A DNA stretch of 64,000 nt from contig MNCI01008125.1 in assembly GCA_015680685.1 (NCBI GenBank), positions 326,549 to 390,548 on the forward strand, in the 5' to 3' direction. The notes beneath the pieces were generated by a model. The model was not told where the DNA came from, did no database searches, and was given only the letters and a program-made list of their open reading frames with translations. How positions within the stretch are numbered: the first letter of the stretch is position 1; each line of letters opens with the position of its first letter. Source of the DNA: Gnetum montanum (Eukaryota; Streptophyta; Gnetopsida; Gnetales; Gnetaceae). Made by a program: the position numbers and the translations under genes. Shown here one piece after another: positions 20,859 to 32,032 of the stretch.

Positions 20859-21428
20859 ACTCCATTAATTTTGACCAATGTATAAAATCGTAGGTGCCGG
20901 CATAGATCATTGTGTTTTTTTTTAGTGCCTATTATTCATAAAATGATTAAAACTCCATTTTAAGAATGTAATGCTAATCTGTCTGCATCAAGATATGGAG
21001 CATTTATTATAATTTTCTAAGAAATTTTTCCAAGGAAAACAAAATATTAAAAAGTTTTCTTATTTGCATGTTATATTTGACATGATCATAAAAAATTTAA
21101 AAACTTTCACTAATACCATTTGCATAGTGCTTTTTTAAGTTTATAATCTTCCACATTTTTTAATGACCATGATGCTTTGTTAAGTTCATAATATCCACCA
21201 TAGTTTTTAAATCCATCAATCGTTACCAAAAAATGCTACCATACATTATTTGACATTTTGATATCCCTCTAAACATTTTTAAAATTTTTTAAATCCACAT
21301 ATCCTTTCCCATATCAGAATGGGCAAGGAAAGCAAAAATTACTGTAGCTTTAAAATCACAAGGAATTTTTCTTTATGCAATATATTTCTGAAAACTAGAC
21401 AAAATTTATTATAATCTGATAAAACGAA
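20859..21428. other. AT-rich spacer
   Basis: No recognisable gene or repeat. Confidence 0.4.
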
Positions 21429-21595
21429 AGATCATCCTCCAAAGGTTCAATGTTCATCCTGCCAAGTCAAGGTCCAGGAGGTGGTGGATAAGAGAAAACG
21501 TAACCTCTTCCAAGTGGCTCTGCCTAGGCTGGAACCCAGGTCTCACGAGTTGAGAAACAAGCACCTTACCATCACTCCAAGTAATAGTCCCTTGA
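21429..21595 (-). repeat. tRNA-headed SINE, copy 2
   Basis: On the minus strand: TGGAGTGATGGTAAGGTGCT (A-box-like), CTGGGTTCCAGCC (B-box-like), CTTGGCAGGATGAACATTGA and CTTTGGAGGATGATC. Same order and orientation as 16588-16752. Loss of a clean GGTTCGA B box suggests transcriptional inactivity. Confidence 0.6.
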
Positions 21596-22663
21596 TTAAA
21601 GAAAAAGGCAAAAATATTTAACCAAATTCAAATTTCAGTTTGTTCTTTCAACACTTCTAGAATTCATGACAAAATCAATGGCTCCAAATATTAATAATAG
21701 TTACATTGATTTTTCAAATATTTTTTCTTAATTTTTTTGTTTTTCCAAAACAACACATCCAGATAAGATAACTGGTTGAACAGTTATGCAGAAAAGTTGT
21801 TTCCAAATATTCCAAGACAAAATTGTCCTAGTTTGCATTCTTTTCAAGTGTATATAGGGCTTTTATTCCACCACTTATCCATTAGCCGAGAAATCTCTTC
21901 TAGTTACCGTAGTCAAAATACTCCCAACCAGACTATTTATACCGTTAGATTATGTCCGTCACCTTTCCTATTTTGAACAATTAATCCCCCTTTTAATGCC
22001 ACGCACCATAATTTTGGTTTGCTAGCATTCACTTTCGTTGCAGAGTGCTAAAAAATTATCAACGATATTAAGCATTTACTACAAGATCTTTGATTTTAAA
22101 ATTAAGGCAATAATATAATTAGCAAAACAGAGTACGTTGATAAGACAACTCTTTACTAAAGTTGAATAATCAAACAAAACATATTTCCTCCAAAATTGTA
22201 ATGCATCAATGAAAATTTCAAACTGCATAAGAGAAAGCAGATAACATTGTTACACCCTAATACAGCAATTAAAAAGACACTTTTTGGATAGCTATGATCT
22301 TCAAGTTAGATACAAATCTCTTAATAAAACTTTTGAACAACAAATATGAATGTTGTGGGAGCCCTATTGTTGTGCAAGCACTACAAAAGTTTGCTTCAAA
22401 TGAAAGAACCATCCCATTTGAGCTTTTTTCAACATCACTCATTAGGTATTCTAAAGTAAGAACGTGACCAATAGTAGAGTGGTATTGGTTTAAGCCTGCT
22501 TGAGATACTATATGTACTTGATTTCTCCTCCCATTCATTGATCTTCAATTTAAAAATATCTTCCAAGAGCTTGAGAAAGATTATGTTCATTGCATTCAAT
22601 TTGTGGTTATCAAGATCGAACTCGTAACTTTTATTAAACAAAAGGACTTCCCCCACTTTAAAT
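21596..22663. other. AT-rich spacer with an unidentified minus-strand open stretch
   Basis: The minus frames 22538-22269 (SSNGMVLSFEANFCSACTTI, HSYLLFKSFIKRFVSNLK) and 22656-22435 (KLLEDIFKLKINEWEEK) look moderately protein-like but overlap in different frames. I recognise no family; they may be a decayed gene or chance. Confidence 0.3.
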
Positions 22664-22744
22664 CCACCAATGTTGGTCCCAAGTCCGGATGAGAACGGAA
22701 GATAGTTAGCATCAAGTTGGCAGCCAATTGTAAAACCATGAAAA
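22664..22744. repeat. dispersed repeat, copy 2
   Basis: CCACCAATGTTGGTCCCAAG, GTTAGCATCAAG, CAATTGTAAAACCATG match 16297-16383. Confidence 0.55.
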
Positions 22745-23788
22745 AATCTTATTAATGAGTTTTTTTTTCATATTTTATAGATGTTAGGGCATTCCCGTAA
22801 TGCAATGTGCAGCAATCCCAAAGCTGATTGTTGCAGAAAATACCAGGGGCTTGCTAGGGCATTCTCCAAAAAGGACATGCAACATCAACACCTTGTAACG
22901 AACCACTTCTCCTTGAGTTTTTCCCTTAACGATTGTAATAGCCTTTCTATGTGTTTGCGTGCATGTTTTGTTGACAACTTTTGTGTGTGCTTTGTTTGGA
23001 CTGTGGTGAAAATGGCTAATTGGAATAGTAATAAATCTGTTGATGAGATTTTTATATGTATTATGATTAATTGTTTAAATACTTTATGCATAAGAAATAT
23101 GATTTAAAATACATGCTGGGAATGTTTTAAAATAATAACAATAAATGATATATGGGAAAACAAAATATTTTCTGTTCTATTTCAACAGAGATGCTGAAAA
23201 ACCGAGGACAAAGCTCTAAGGTGTGCCTCAAGAGCTAAAACAAGTATGTTGAGATGCAAAAGAATGCTCATATTGAGGAACTTGACCTATGAATCAAGTT
23301 GGAGAAACCTAACCCATGAATCAGGGATATTGTGTGCAAATACTGTAGCTTTATATTTTATTTTATCTAAAATAATGATGCATTGCTCTTTTTAGTTTAA
23401 AATAATAGAGTATAAGTACCCTCTCCATGGCTGTAGAAAGGTCACGTGATGGCCTTTCAAGGCTCATAAGACGATGGAAAAATTCACATCACTGATGACC
23501 TAAAAAAGAAGGTGCCTTATTTAATTATGTATCTTGAACTACCCTTATCATAAATCTATTTGAAAACTGTTTCCTTGCATCTTATAACAATTCTGAATGA
23601 TAAAGAGAGATATTGCTGGAATGTTTTGTAATTATCAAGAGGAATTGAACCTAAGATCTAGCAAAATCTGAATTCTGAAATATCAAAAATTGTTGATTTA
23701 GGAATTGAACTTGCAACCTATGAATATACATATTTTATTGATTTTTTTATAGTGATCATGAAGAAAATTGAACTCATGACCCATTGCT

Positions 23789-23822
<34 letters not shown>

Positions 23823-25239
23823 TAAAAGTAAAGAAAAGAATATGAACAAATCCATTATTCCTTCTTCCACTTACAAATATGAAGAGGAGGAGAGGAAAAA
23901 AAACACACACAAGGCAAAAGTAGCAGAGCAGAACAAGAAAAAAAAGAAGAAAGGGGGATACAACAAGGAGTGTGGCTGGGAAAGGAGAGAAGATTGTGGC
24001 TGCTACAAGAGATAGTAAGGAGCAAGAAAACATGTGCGGCATAGCAATCTAATATTCAGATAATTTCTCCTAGTAAGGAAGATATCTAAGCAGGGAGGTA
24101 AAATGATCCATCTCTATTATGTTTGATAATGGCTAGCAAGGGCTGATTTTCTCAAACTTCTCTCTTCTTGCTTGTCTAACCAACTTGACAATACTTGTAT
24201 GAAAATATCAAGATTGTTGTTGTAAGCTTCGATCTTTGAAACCTTTAATACCTTTTTTGGATCTCTCCACCCGTCCTCTACACTTTCGCATCTAAATGAC
24301 TTGGATGAGAGTTGTTTCTATAATGATTCAGAAACACCCATAATGATTTGGGGCATTTTTGGCAAAAGATTGCCAACAAGGACCAAGGATCCCTAATATG
24401 AGGATTGGTACCACCGGCAAAAAGCGAGAGTATCCTTGGGCCCATCAATAATTGTGAATGTTTTAAACTTGTTGAATTTTTGGGTTTTGGTTGGAATTTG
24501 GTTGATGAACCCTCCCCCTTTAAATGCATATATCTTGGATCTAAATCTTGAATTAAACTTTTTTTTCTTATACCTTCTCAAGTTTGATTTTGTTATCTTT
24601 CTATAAGTTGGAGTGGGGGAAAACCTAGGATGTTAATTTATAGTTGTGATCTATCTATTCTCTGCTATTGAACATATGAATTTCCTCATTAAATGATTAC
24701 TGCTAAAATGGTTACAAGAGTTAAATTTAGATCTTGTTTTTGTGTGTGGCTGGAAATTATAAAATATTACTATGTGATTGAACAAATATGAGATTATTAA
24801 TTTATCTGCTTTTGTGGTCATTTCTTTGATTTTCAAATGTGTAAATGATCCTGATTAAATATTTCTTTTTAGGTTGAATAATAAAAGGTTTGTTTTTTTT
24901 TAATATGATGAATCTTGCACAAATATTTTACTATGGCTATTTCTTTATAAAATTATCTCTTGATTCATAAAAATTAATATTGATTGACCTGTTTTAGAGC
25001 TAGATCTAGGCGTTGTTGATTTTGTTTTAATTTTATAGATTAATGTTAGTTTATTGTTGTAGAAAGAAAACCACCTGGGCATTTTCTTCTTTCAACTAGC
25101 TTTCTTTCTAGGGGGCTTTGGGTGCTAGCTCTTGCTCCCTATGAATGGGTATTACACACCTGAATGTTGTGGAAAATAGACATGGGTTCCCACCTCAGGG
25201 ACAAGTGTCAGTAAAGAAGCAATTCTAATAGCACAAATT
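22745..25239. other. AT-rich spacer with a GA microsatellite
   Basis: A (GA)n run occupies 23792-23819, followed by purine-rich sequence to about 23960. I recognise no gene. The open frame at 22781-23107 and the minus frame over the purine tract have no family motif. Confidence 0.45.
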
Positions 25240-25465
25240 TTGACTGGCAACCTAGAACACTAGCACTCTGACTAGAAAGACATATGAAATTATTGACACC
25301 ATGAAAAGGTAGAAAATCAACATTGCCTGCCTCCAAGGAACACGATGCAAAGTGGGAAAAGCTTAAGATTTGGATGAGGGTTCCAAAGTTTTCTTCTCAG
25401 GAAAAGAAAATCAACAAAATAGAGTGACCATCATCGTCAACCAATCTATCAAGGATAAGGTAGGT
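25240..25465 (+). pseudogene. RTE-clade endonuclease N-terminal fragment
   Basis: The frame reads EIIDTMKR*KINIACLQGTRC and FFSGKENQQNRVTIIVNQSI-KDKV, the first third of the RTE endonuclease (family pattern ...VDIM-RRRVNI-C-QETKW...GKD...NGVGIIV...LKDKV). The catalytic Glu of QET is Gly. It stops at about 25465, where an L1-like 3' end begins. The RTE C-terminus resumes at 25749, so both are probably parts of one RTE copy lacking most of its middle. Confidence 0.75.
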
Positions 25466-25748
25466 GATCCGGATTATGGCATCTGTGTTTGTTTTCTGAT
25501 ACAGGATACAGTTTTCAGGTTAGTTTACATGCTTGGCAGTTGATGTTTTCATGTTTTGTTTATCAGTAGCTCCATTTTCTGTTACTTGGTTTCTTTTCAA
25601 CGTACTGGCCTTTCAAGGCAACCTAATGTCTTGTTTTGTTTCTATATTTAATATGTCCCTACTGTTAGTCACTATTGCCCTTGCAATTGATGCTCCTGTG
25701 CCTTAAAGGCCTTTTGTACTATGTTGTTAATATAACATCAAAGAAAAA
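25466..25748 (+). mobile_element. L1-type LINE 3' tail inside the RTE relic
   Basis: Sequence without RTE similarity ends CCTTTTGTACTATGTTGTTA, then ATATAACATC and an A-run at 25744-25748. TTGTACTAT and the TTAATATAA-like string also occur in the 3' ends of copies A and G. Only a short 3' piece is present, the usual result of incomplete reverse transcription. Confidence 0.55.
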
Positions 25749-26280
25749 CATAAATAGTGGTGAAATAGAAGTAACAATTCAAGGCCAAAATATCTTCTAG
25801 TGTAAACAGTTCTATTACCTAGGATCAATGCTCCGATCAGATAGTAAAATTGATAAAAATATAATAAATAGGATTGAGGCATGATGGTCAAAATGAAAAT
25901 AGGCTAATGGTGCTTTATGTAATAAAAAAATACTAATAGAACTAAAAGGAAAGTTTTATGATGGAAATTAAGCATACTATCTTATATGATGTTAAATATT
26001 AGGTTGTACAAAAGAAGCATGAACAAGTTAAGTGTAGCAAAAATGAAAATGTTTAAACAGATGTTGAATGTAACAGAAAAGAGATAAACTGCACAATGTA
26101 GACATTAGATGATGACTTGGAGTAGTATCTATTTCAAATAAGCTACAAGAATGGCATCTTAAATGGTTTGGACATGTACAATGAAGATCAGATAATTAGC
26201 CTATTAAGAAATGTTACTAGTAACTGTTCTAGGAAAGCCACTGAAATGAAGATCAAAAAAGATAGGGGAAAAGCAATTGA
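25749..26280 (+). mobile_element. RTE-clade LINE C-terminal fragment, copy F
   Basis: It starts with CATAAATAGTGG and reads NSGEIEVTIQGQNIF, then FYYLGSMLRSDSKIDKNI, parallel to copy E base for base at the start. It continues over the segment equivalent to ERLGV…WFGHV in degraded form, then loses similarity near 26280, before the ADPTLLG end and GAT tail. Dead. Confidence 0.75.
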
Positions 26281-26426
26281 AAAAGAAATAGAAAAATACA
26301 TGGCATTGTCTTGAAGTATGCTTTTTCTCTTCCAATGGTTATGGAATTTCTTCACATAGTTGCTCATATTCTCTTTCAAAAAATCCCATTTTAACATCTC
26401 AAAAATCCCAAGACTAAAGCCTGGTA

Positions 26427-26747
26427 GATTTTGGAATAGGTAGCAATGCCAATAATATGAACTAGTAGACATTTCTAGAAGTTTCTAAACAATTTAATAA
26501 TATACCGAAGTTCAATGAACTTTGGATTAGCTTAAAAGCAACTGCATGTATAAATTAAGATGAAGGGTAATGGAATGAATTACTGAAGCATTTGTCTCAA
26601 TTTGGTACAAGCTCAAGACTTACTTTCACTTTCTTGCCTTTCATGATATCTTTGAATATGTGGTTGGTTTTGTTTTCATTGCACTAACTTCTTGTACTAA
26701 TTTTTGTTTCCAATAGCAAAATCTATTATTGTTGATGGGCCCTAACA
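26427..26747 (+). repeat. 5' LTR of the small element
   Basis: Direct repeat of 28611-28931 with the same order of motifs and the same length by my count. The left edge is mutated (TAGATTTTGG rather than TGATTTTAGG). Confidence 0.6.
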
Positions 26748-26798
26748 ATGGCGTTAGCGATTATAGAATTGAATAACAAGTTAGATGCAACCTAACAA

Positions 26799-26810
26799 TG
26801 GCATCAAAGC
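26799..26810 (+). promoter_or_regulatory. primer-binding site, degenerate initiator-Met type
   Basis: TGGCATCAAAGC matches 10 of 12 bases of the plant PBS TGGTATCAGAGC complementary to initiator tRNA-Met. The phrase CCTAACAATGGC occurs both at the LTR end (26741) and here (26791), suggesting a 50-bp duplication or insertion between LTR and PBS. Confidence 0.5.
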
Positions 26811-27133
26811 TTGGGTAATTCAATATTGGCAATGAAGGTTGCGCATATACAAAGGATAACTTCATTGCTACTCTATGAGGGTGTATTACAAATCTTGTGT
26901 GAGGGTTCACTAGAGATCTAGGTTTTGCACTAATAAACAAGAAGGTTATCGGTAATCATGAGGTGAGATATAATTCTGATGGCACATCAACCATAGTGGT
27001 GATATTAACATGCACAATTTTTGGACCTAGTCGGCAAAGGCTTTAGTAAGAAACACAGTTTAATGATAAGGGCTGTTGAAAAAATGAAGCCAAATACATT
27101 AATTGTTGTATTTCCTTTTATGTTGCATTTGAT

Positions 27134-27480
27134 GTGGGGATGTGTTTTATCCCACATGTATTAGGATTGGGGTTTGGTCCTCATGTTTCTTCATAAATAG
27201 AAGGCTTGGGGTAGCCTTTTTGTGTGTGCTTCAAAGTGAAAGCATTGTATCAAGGTTTTACCTTGGAGACGTGAGTCTTGTTGGTGTTGATCTGAGATCT
27301 GTTGGAATAACAGATTGTGTGTTGGAAAAGTTGCAAGGACGGCTTGTGTCCTTAAGATTTGAGAAGAATAGAAGGCAGATCAGCATTGTTGTGGAAGTAG
27401 GGTAAAAGGGGCCCGAACCACGTAACTCTCTGTGTTCTTGTGCAATTTCCTTTTTTACTGTTTTCATTCTGCTTTCATTC
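27134..27480 (+). promoter_or_regulatory. LTR-like promoter segment
   Basis: TGTGGGGATGTGTTTTATCCCACA forms a short inverted repeat. CATAAATAGAAGG is a possible TATA box at about 27192. GAACCACGTAACTCTC then T-rich sequence resembles the R-U5 end of plant Copia LTRs. No second copy is visible, so it could be a solo LTR or part of the host element. Confidence 0.35.
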
Positions 27481-28081
27481 TGTTATCACAGCAAATGTTT
27501 GCTAGAGTTTGGAATGTTTTGAGAGTGGTTTATAGTGTTTCTTACAGTGCAATATTTTGCCTCTGATGATTTATTCAGATCTGTAGGGTTTTTAATAATT
27601 TCTCTAAAGCATTTGTAGTGTGTTTTCAGATCTGTGTTTTTCAGATCTGTGTTTTCAGATCTAATTAGCATCACGTAAGATTATAACAAGGGCAACATAA
27701 TTTCAAGGTTTTTGGCAACATTAAATGCAAAATTATGTCGTGGCTAGCAAGGAACAAGGTTGTTATGGTTAGATTTACACAACTCAGTCACTGACAATGA
27801 CAATGTAGCAAAAGATATAGAAGTATTACAACATGAGGGTGAAATCAATGGCAATGCAGATGTATGCAGTGTGGGAACAGTTGTAAAAGTTGTAGGCAAT
27901 GACACTAGCATAGATAGTAAAGAAGAAGGATGTACTTTGGTGTTATGAGTAGCAAACAACAATGGTGGCCTTAGCAAGTTTTTATCACTTTATAACCAAG
28001 TGTAGTTGCAAGCTATGTTAAGAATAATTACTCTTGATTACAAATCAAAAGAATTTGTGGTTGGATTAGTGAGATTCATGG

Positions 28082-28448
28082 TTTCTCCTATAGGCTTGTT
28101 GTCATCTTGTGGGGTAGATTGTTCTTGTAGGGCTCATTATTAGTTTCGCAAGACAAGTTTCTCCTATAGGTTCATTGTTGTATTCACAAAACATGTTGTT
28201 CTTGTGGGTTCATTGTTGTGTTTAAAAGATTGATTGTTCTTGTGGGTTCATTGCTAGGTTTGTGAGATGAGTTGTTCTTGCAAATCTTTTTGTTGCTCTC
28301 ATAGGATGGGTTGTTTTTGTGTATCTTTTATTGTTTTTACAAGACAAATTGTTCTTACATGTTCTTTGTTGTTTTCACAACATGGATTATTCTTGCAACT
28401 TCATGGTTACTTTTAAATAACATATTATTCTTGTGGATTCATTGCAGG
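28082..28448 (+). repeat. 38-bp minisatellite, about ten units
   Basis: Units beginning TTGTTCTTGTGGGTTCATTG start at about 28119, 28158, 28196, 28234, 28272, 28311, 28349, 28387 and 28425, spaced 38-39 bp. A diverged first unit starts at 28082. The core TTGTTCTTG and a purine-rich end (AAGACAAA, GAGATGAG) recur. No coding frame is maintained. Confidence 0.85.
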
Positions 28449-28610
28449 AATTTTGAAGGAAAAATTGACCTTATGACTTATTGTCCAAATATATTGTTGT
28501 AAATATATATCTCAAATGTGGCATAAATTAAATAGTCCATACTTTGATATGAAATTTAAATTAAGTGGGTGTATGCTCAAGTTTGTTCATTATATTGGCA
28601 TTGAAAGGAT

Positions 28611-28931
28611 GATTTTAGGCATAAATAGCAATGCCAACAATACTAACCACTAGACTTTTCTAGAAGTTTTGAGACAATTGAAATATATGTCTAGGTTCAA
28701 TAAACCTCAAGTTAGCTTGAAAGCAACCACATGTATAAATTGAAATGAAGGATAATGGAATTGACTGCCTAAGTGTTTGCCCCACTTTGGTATAGGCTCA
28801 TGACTTACTTTCAGTTTCTCACCTTTCATGATGGCTTCAAATGTGTGGTTGGTTTTGTTTTTATTGCACCAATCTATTGTGCTAATTTTTGTCTCCATCA
28901 TAGAATTTATTATTGTTGATAGGCCCTAACA
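28611..28931 (+). repeat. 3' LTR of the small element
   Basis: Pairs with 26427-26747. It is preceded by a weak purine-rich stretch (GAAAGGA) that could be the polypurine tract. Ends TAACA. Confidence 0.6.
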
Positions 28932-30779
28932 GTAGACACATACATTTTCTTCATGCTTTCCATCTTCCTATGATGATGAAAACTAGATAATAAAAGCTTA
29001 ACTTAACATCTAGCTCAACAAACTTTTGCATTACAAAACTTCCTTAGCAAAAGCTTTATAAAACCATCTACAAGGATTTCAAGCATTTGAAACTCAAATG
29101 TCAATGGTTCTAGCTCCTTAACCTTCTATGGTAGGGTATTAAGCTCTTTAACCCTCATTGCCATCATCTCCCATTCCACTCTAAAAGCTATCCCGAATTC
29201 CATGATGATGTTTTTAGAGTTGTTGCTCATCCTAGTGAAACAACAAATTTGCAATCTCTATCAAAATCTCTTCTTAAGTTACCATCATATACCTTCCTTG
29301 ACATCATCGTAATGTAAAAAATTGGATTTTAGAAATCAATTGCTATACATGTGAAGCTAAATATTGTAGTTTTATTGTTTAATTGGTAAATATGACTTTT
29401 GATTAGAAAGAATAAGTTATTGTTAGTTAATGTGTTCTTTCTAGGTAGTTCCGTGGAGTCCATTTTTAATCTAAAAGTGATTCTCTAAAATGTTTTGCAT
29501 TGTTGAAATCCTTCTAGAACTTTCAAATGTTTCTAGATTAGAGTTTGTAACATGACTTTGCCTATTTAAGGATTGGATCACTTGGTCACTATATGTGAAA
29601 CCTCATTTGAATTGATGGAACAATAAAAGTTGGCCTTTTTCTGTGAAGATTTCCCTATTATTCTTGAGGATTTTACCTGGTAAATCTTGTGATTTTACTT
29701 ATCATTTTACATCAATTGTCATTCTAGTTCTAATTGTAGCTTTGCATTTCATTCAGTATCTTCATGATTTTTTCTAGTAGTGTTATCTCTATTTATTCTC
29801 TCACATGCTATTTTTTGTCCATTTGTTCCACTGTTTTGTGTTTCTTTAACACATTGAATTTAATTTCTTGAGCAAACCTAATATTTAATTTTTCCTTGTG
29901 GTATTCTATTAGAATTGGATCTATAATGCACCTACAAATCAAAACCAATGTCCTTCAATTCAATTTATGAAAATCTTCATCAATCATGGAAGAAGGTTTT
30001 CTAATCAAAACAACATCGTAATCCCTTTTGTATAATAAATCTATAACCTTCAGCTTCCAAAGGCCATAGAAACTTCCATCAAACTTTTGAACAAGAATCA
30101 TATTAAGATTCATAATTCCCACTCAAGTAAGAAACTTCAAAAGAAAAAACCAAAAACAATCCAAGCAAATCCAAAGAAACACCTCAAAATTTATCTTCTC
30201 ACTTGTTTTTCTATTGTCACAAACAATGCTGCTACAACTTGGAATTACTACAACTCTGACTTCAAAACCTTTAGAAATTTTGTTTTCTACAAAACCGCTT
30301 GTATGCACTATTGAGCCTTGCTCCAACTTGCACAAAGGAACCCACTACAAAGAAAACTAGCAAGTCCTCAACCTGGTTTGAATACCATTATGTTGAAGTA
30401 AAACAACATAGCAAAGCAAATGGATCATGAGAAAGTTGTCATTCTTAGAATGGAAGAAGTGCATCATACTCAAAGTCAAGTACCTTCAACAAAAAGTTAA
30501 GCATTGTTTATAGAGAATAGTTAAGAGAGAGAGAGACAGAGAGAGTACCAATTTGTTGAAATTTGATAAATGTGGACATGAAAAAACATATTGTAAGTTT
30601 GCTTTGGATGGAGTTGTATCTAAAGCAGAAGAAGTAGTTAAATTGTGACGTTTATTTTGTTCTTTGAACATATAAATGTGGATGATGTAAAGTCTGCCAT
30701 GCCTTTTTGCGTTGTGTTCAAGTTTATGTTTACTACATGCAGAAAAACAAACTTGTTGAATTGATGAGGGATTCATTAA
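28932..30779. other. AT-rich spacer with one promoter-like stretch
   Basis: No gene was recognised. CCTATTTAAGGATTGG near 29564 followed by AACAATAAAAG near 29618 has the look of LTR TATA and polyadenylation signals, but no partner repeat was found. A GA-rich microsatellite lies at 30523-30546. Confidence 0.4.
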
Positions 30780-31042
30780 GGGTGTGTTTGGTTGCCTGAC
30801 TCTTCAGGTGCTCCTTCTATGGATTCTACTCATCATATTTTAAAATTTATTTGGTTTTGGTTAGTTCTATGCAATTTTAGTTAAATAAATCTGCCAATCC
30901 ATGCTGTGCCCACCATTTCTATTGTTTTCTGAATTTTTTCCAAATTTCACCAGCAAAGGTGTAATCTATTATGATTCATGAATCTATGGACTCAACGTCT
31001 ACATAGATTCAACATCCAACGATTCACCCAACCAAACATGCC
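30780..31042. mobile_element. MITE with TTAA target duplication
   Basis: The left end GGGTGTGTTTGGTTG (30780-30794) pairs with the right end CAACCAAACATGCC (31029-31042) as terminal inverted repeats. Both ends are flanked by TTAA (30776-30779 and 31043-31046). The 263-bp body is AT-rich and non-coding. GTGTTTGGTT termini are common in Tourist/Stowaway-like plant MITEs; a TAA target (PIF/Harbinger) within TTAA cannot be excluded. It would move only with a transposase supplied in trans. Confidence 0.75.
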
Positions 31043-31129
31043 TTAAAACTAGTCATTTTGGATCTCTCTTGCATAAAGGTGAGATAGTTTATTCTCTATT
31101 TATTTCCACAAGTTAGACACACCGCCTAC

Positions 31130-31450
31130 CTCCAGTCCATAAGAAGAATTGCCGGTTTTATCCATCCTTGTTTGCATCTTATTTGACTCTCTCCCGGTTT
31201 TTTCCTCACCTTGACCTTTGTGCTTTCACACCAACCTCTTCCCCACAAACAATGATTTTGCACAATATTTTAAAAAATGATTTACCTAAATCAATCAATA
31301 TAATCACTGTTTTGTATCCAGATTCTCCCATTTTCAATAGTCTTTCTTTAATGGTGCAAGTGCAAATTACCTCTCCTTTACGCAAAAAATTACTGGTCAT
31401 TCATGGTATTTACAATACTCCTGTCTCGTCCAAAGTTCATTTCATTATTT
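31130..31450 (-). repeat. left arm of a ~320-bp inverted repeat pair
   Basis: This segment is the diverged reverse complement of 33520-33850. Shared strings (plus sense here) include CTACCTCCAGTCCA, AACAATGATTTTGCA, CAGATTCTCCCATTTTCAA and TAATGGTG. Both arms read as open frames in one direction (TIKERLLKMGESGYKTVII on the minus strand here; TIEEKLLKMGESEYKIVIV on the plus strand there), and also in the other (NDLPKSINIITVLYPDSPIFNS). I recognise no family in either direction. Confidence 0.7.
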
Positions 31451-31756
31451 GAATGTATTATTGTCTATGCTTTTTTCCTTTGTCCATAGATTTTACTTTT
31501 GCTCTTGATATCGCTTTCTTATTTTAGCCAGTTTGGAGTTACCTAGGCATTATTGTGAACGAGCTTTGTGAATTGCATGCTTAAAGACTTAAACATATAA
31601 ATATTTATAAAAGTATGTTAAAAATTATTTAAAACATGGACTAAAAATCCCAAATGCATAGGTAATCTATCTATGGAAAAGCCATGGTGGAGAATATACC
31701 TAAGAAAATGCTTCTGTTGAGTTTTTTCATAGACCCTGAAATTTACAGCATCAAAC

Positions 31757-32032
31757 ATTGATCAAAATAATGTTTTTGCATACAATGTTGGGCCTACAGT
31801 TTTTGCGTATATCTCTGGTCAAGGCTGCATCTTACCAGTGCCCTTATCCATAGAGCAAAACCCTTCTGATTTCCATCTTGTTTCATCCCCACAATCACAA
31901 CCAGCAGCGCCTCTGTGAATTTTTATGGTCACTGGCATTAAAACATGCTCCACATATTGCACAGGTTGGATAATGTTCACAAGTTCAACATCGATATGCA
32001 ATATCATAGCTACCATCCACAAAACCACAAAC
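31757..32032 (-). pseudogene. PRT6-like E3 ligase fragment (UBR box)
   Basis: Minus-strand frames give VCGFVDGSYDIAYRC*TCEH, YPTCAICGACFNASDHKN, then after a frameshift KIHRGAAGCDCGDETRWKSE, GFCSMDKGTGKMQP and PEIYAKTVGPTLYA. This is the UBR box of plant PRT6/UBR1-type N-recognins, zinc-bound domains that bind destabilising N-termini for proteasomal degradation. Family members read AYRCRTC…DPTCAIC…CDCGD…WK…GFCSxHKG…QPLPE. Damage: CGA to TGA at the RTC arginine, one frameshift, His to Asp in SMDKG, and a stop after QP. About 90 of the protein's roughly 2000 residues are present. Confidence 0.85.

Larger units (their letters stand above)
26425..28931 (+). mobile_element. small non-autonomous LTR retrotransposon
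   Basis: Two diverged direct repeats of about 321 bp, 26427-26747 and 28611-28931, flank 1.86 kb of sequence. Both end GGCCCTAACA and share TTCTAGAAGTTT, TGTGGTTGGTTTTGTTT and TATTATTGTTGAT. The 3' copy begins TGATTTTAGG, so it has TG…CA ends. A PBS-like TGGCATCAAAGC lies 50 bp inside the 5' repeat. The interior has no gag, protease, RT or integrase motif, but carries a promoter-like segment (27134-27480) and a 38-bp minisatellite. It would have relied on proteins from other elements. Confidence 0.6.

Noticed and set aside
23698-24042. 114-residue minus frame, hydrophobic
   Set aside because: It is antisense of a GA-rich tract; Leu/Ser/Phe runs follow from the microsatellite.
25084-25165. 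possible host promoter
   Set aside because: GGGGGCTTTGGGTGCTAGCTC-like text resembles 3' ends of LINEs elsewhere in the window (for example near 4450) but gives no promoter element.
27142-27405. 87-residue open frame
   Set aside because: The sequence looks like an LTR promoter and leader; the translation has no recognisable domain.
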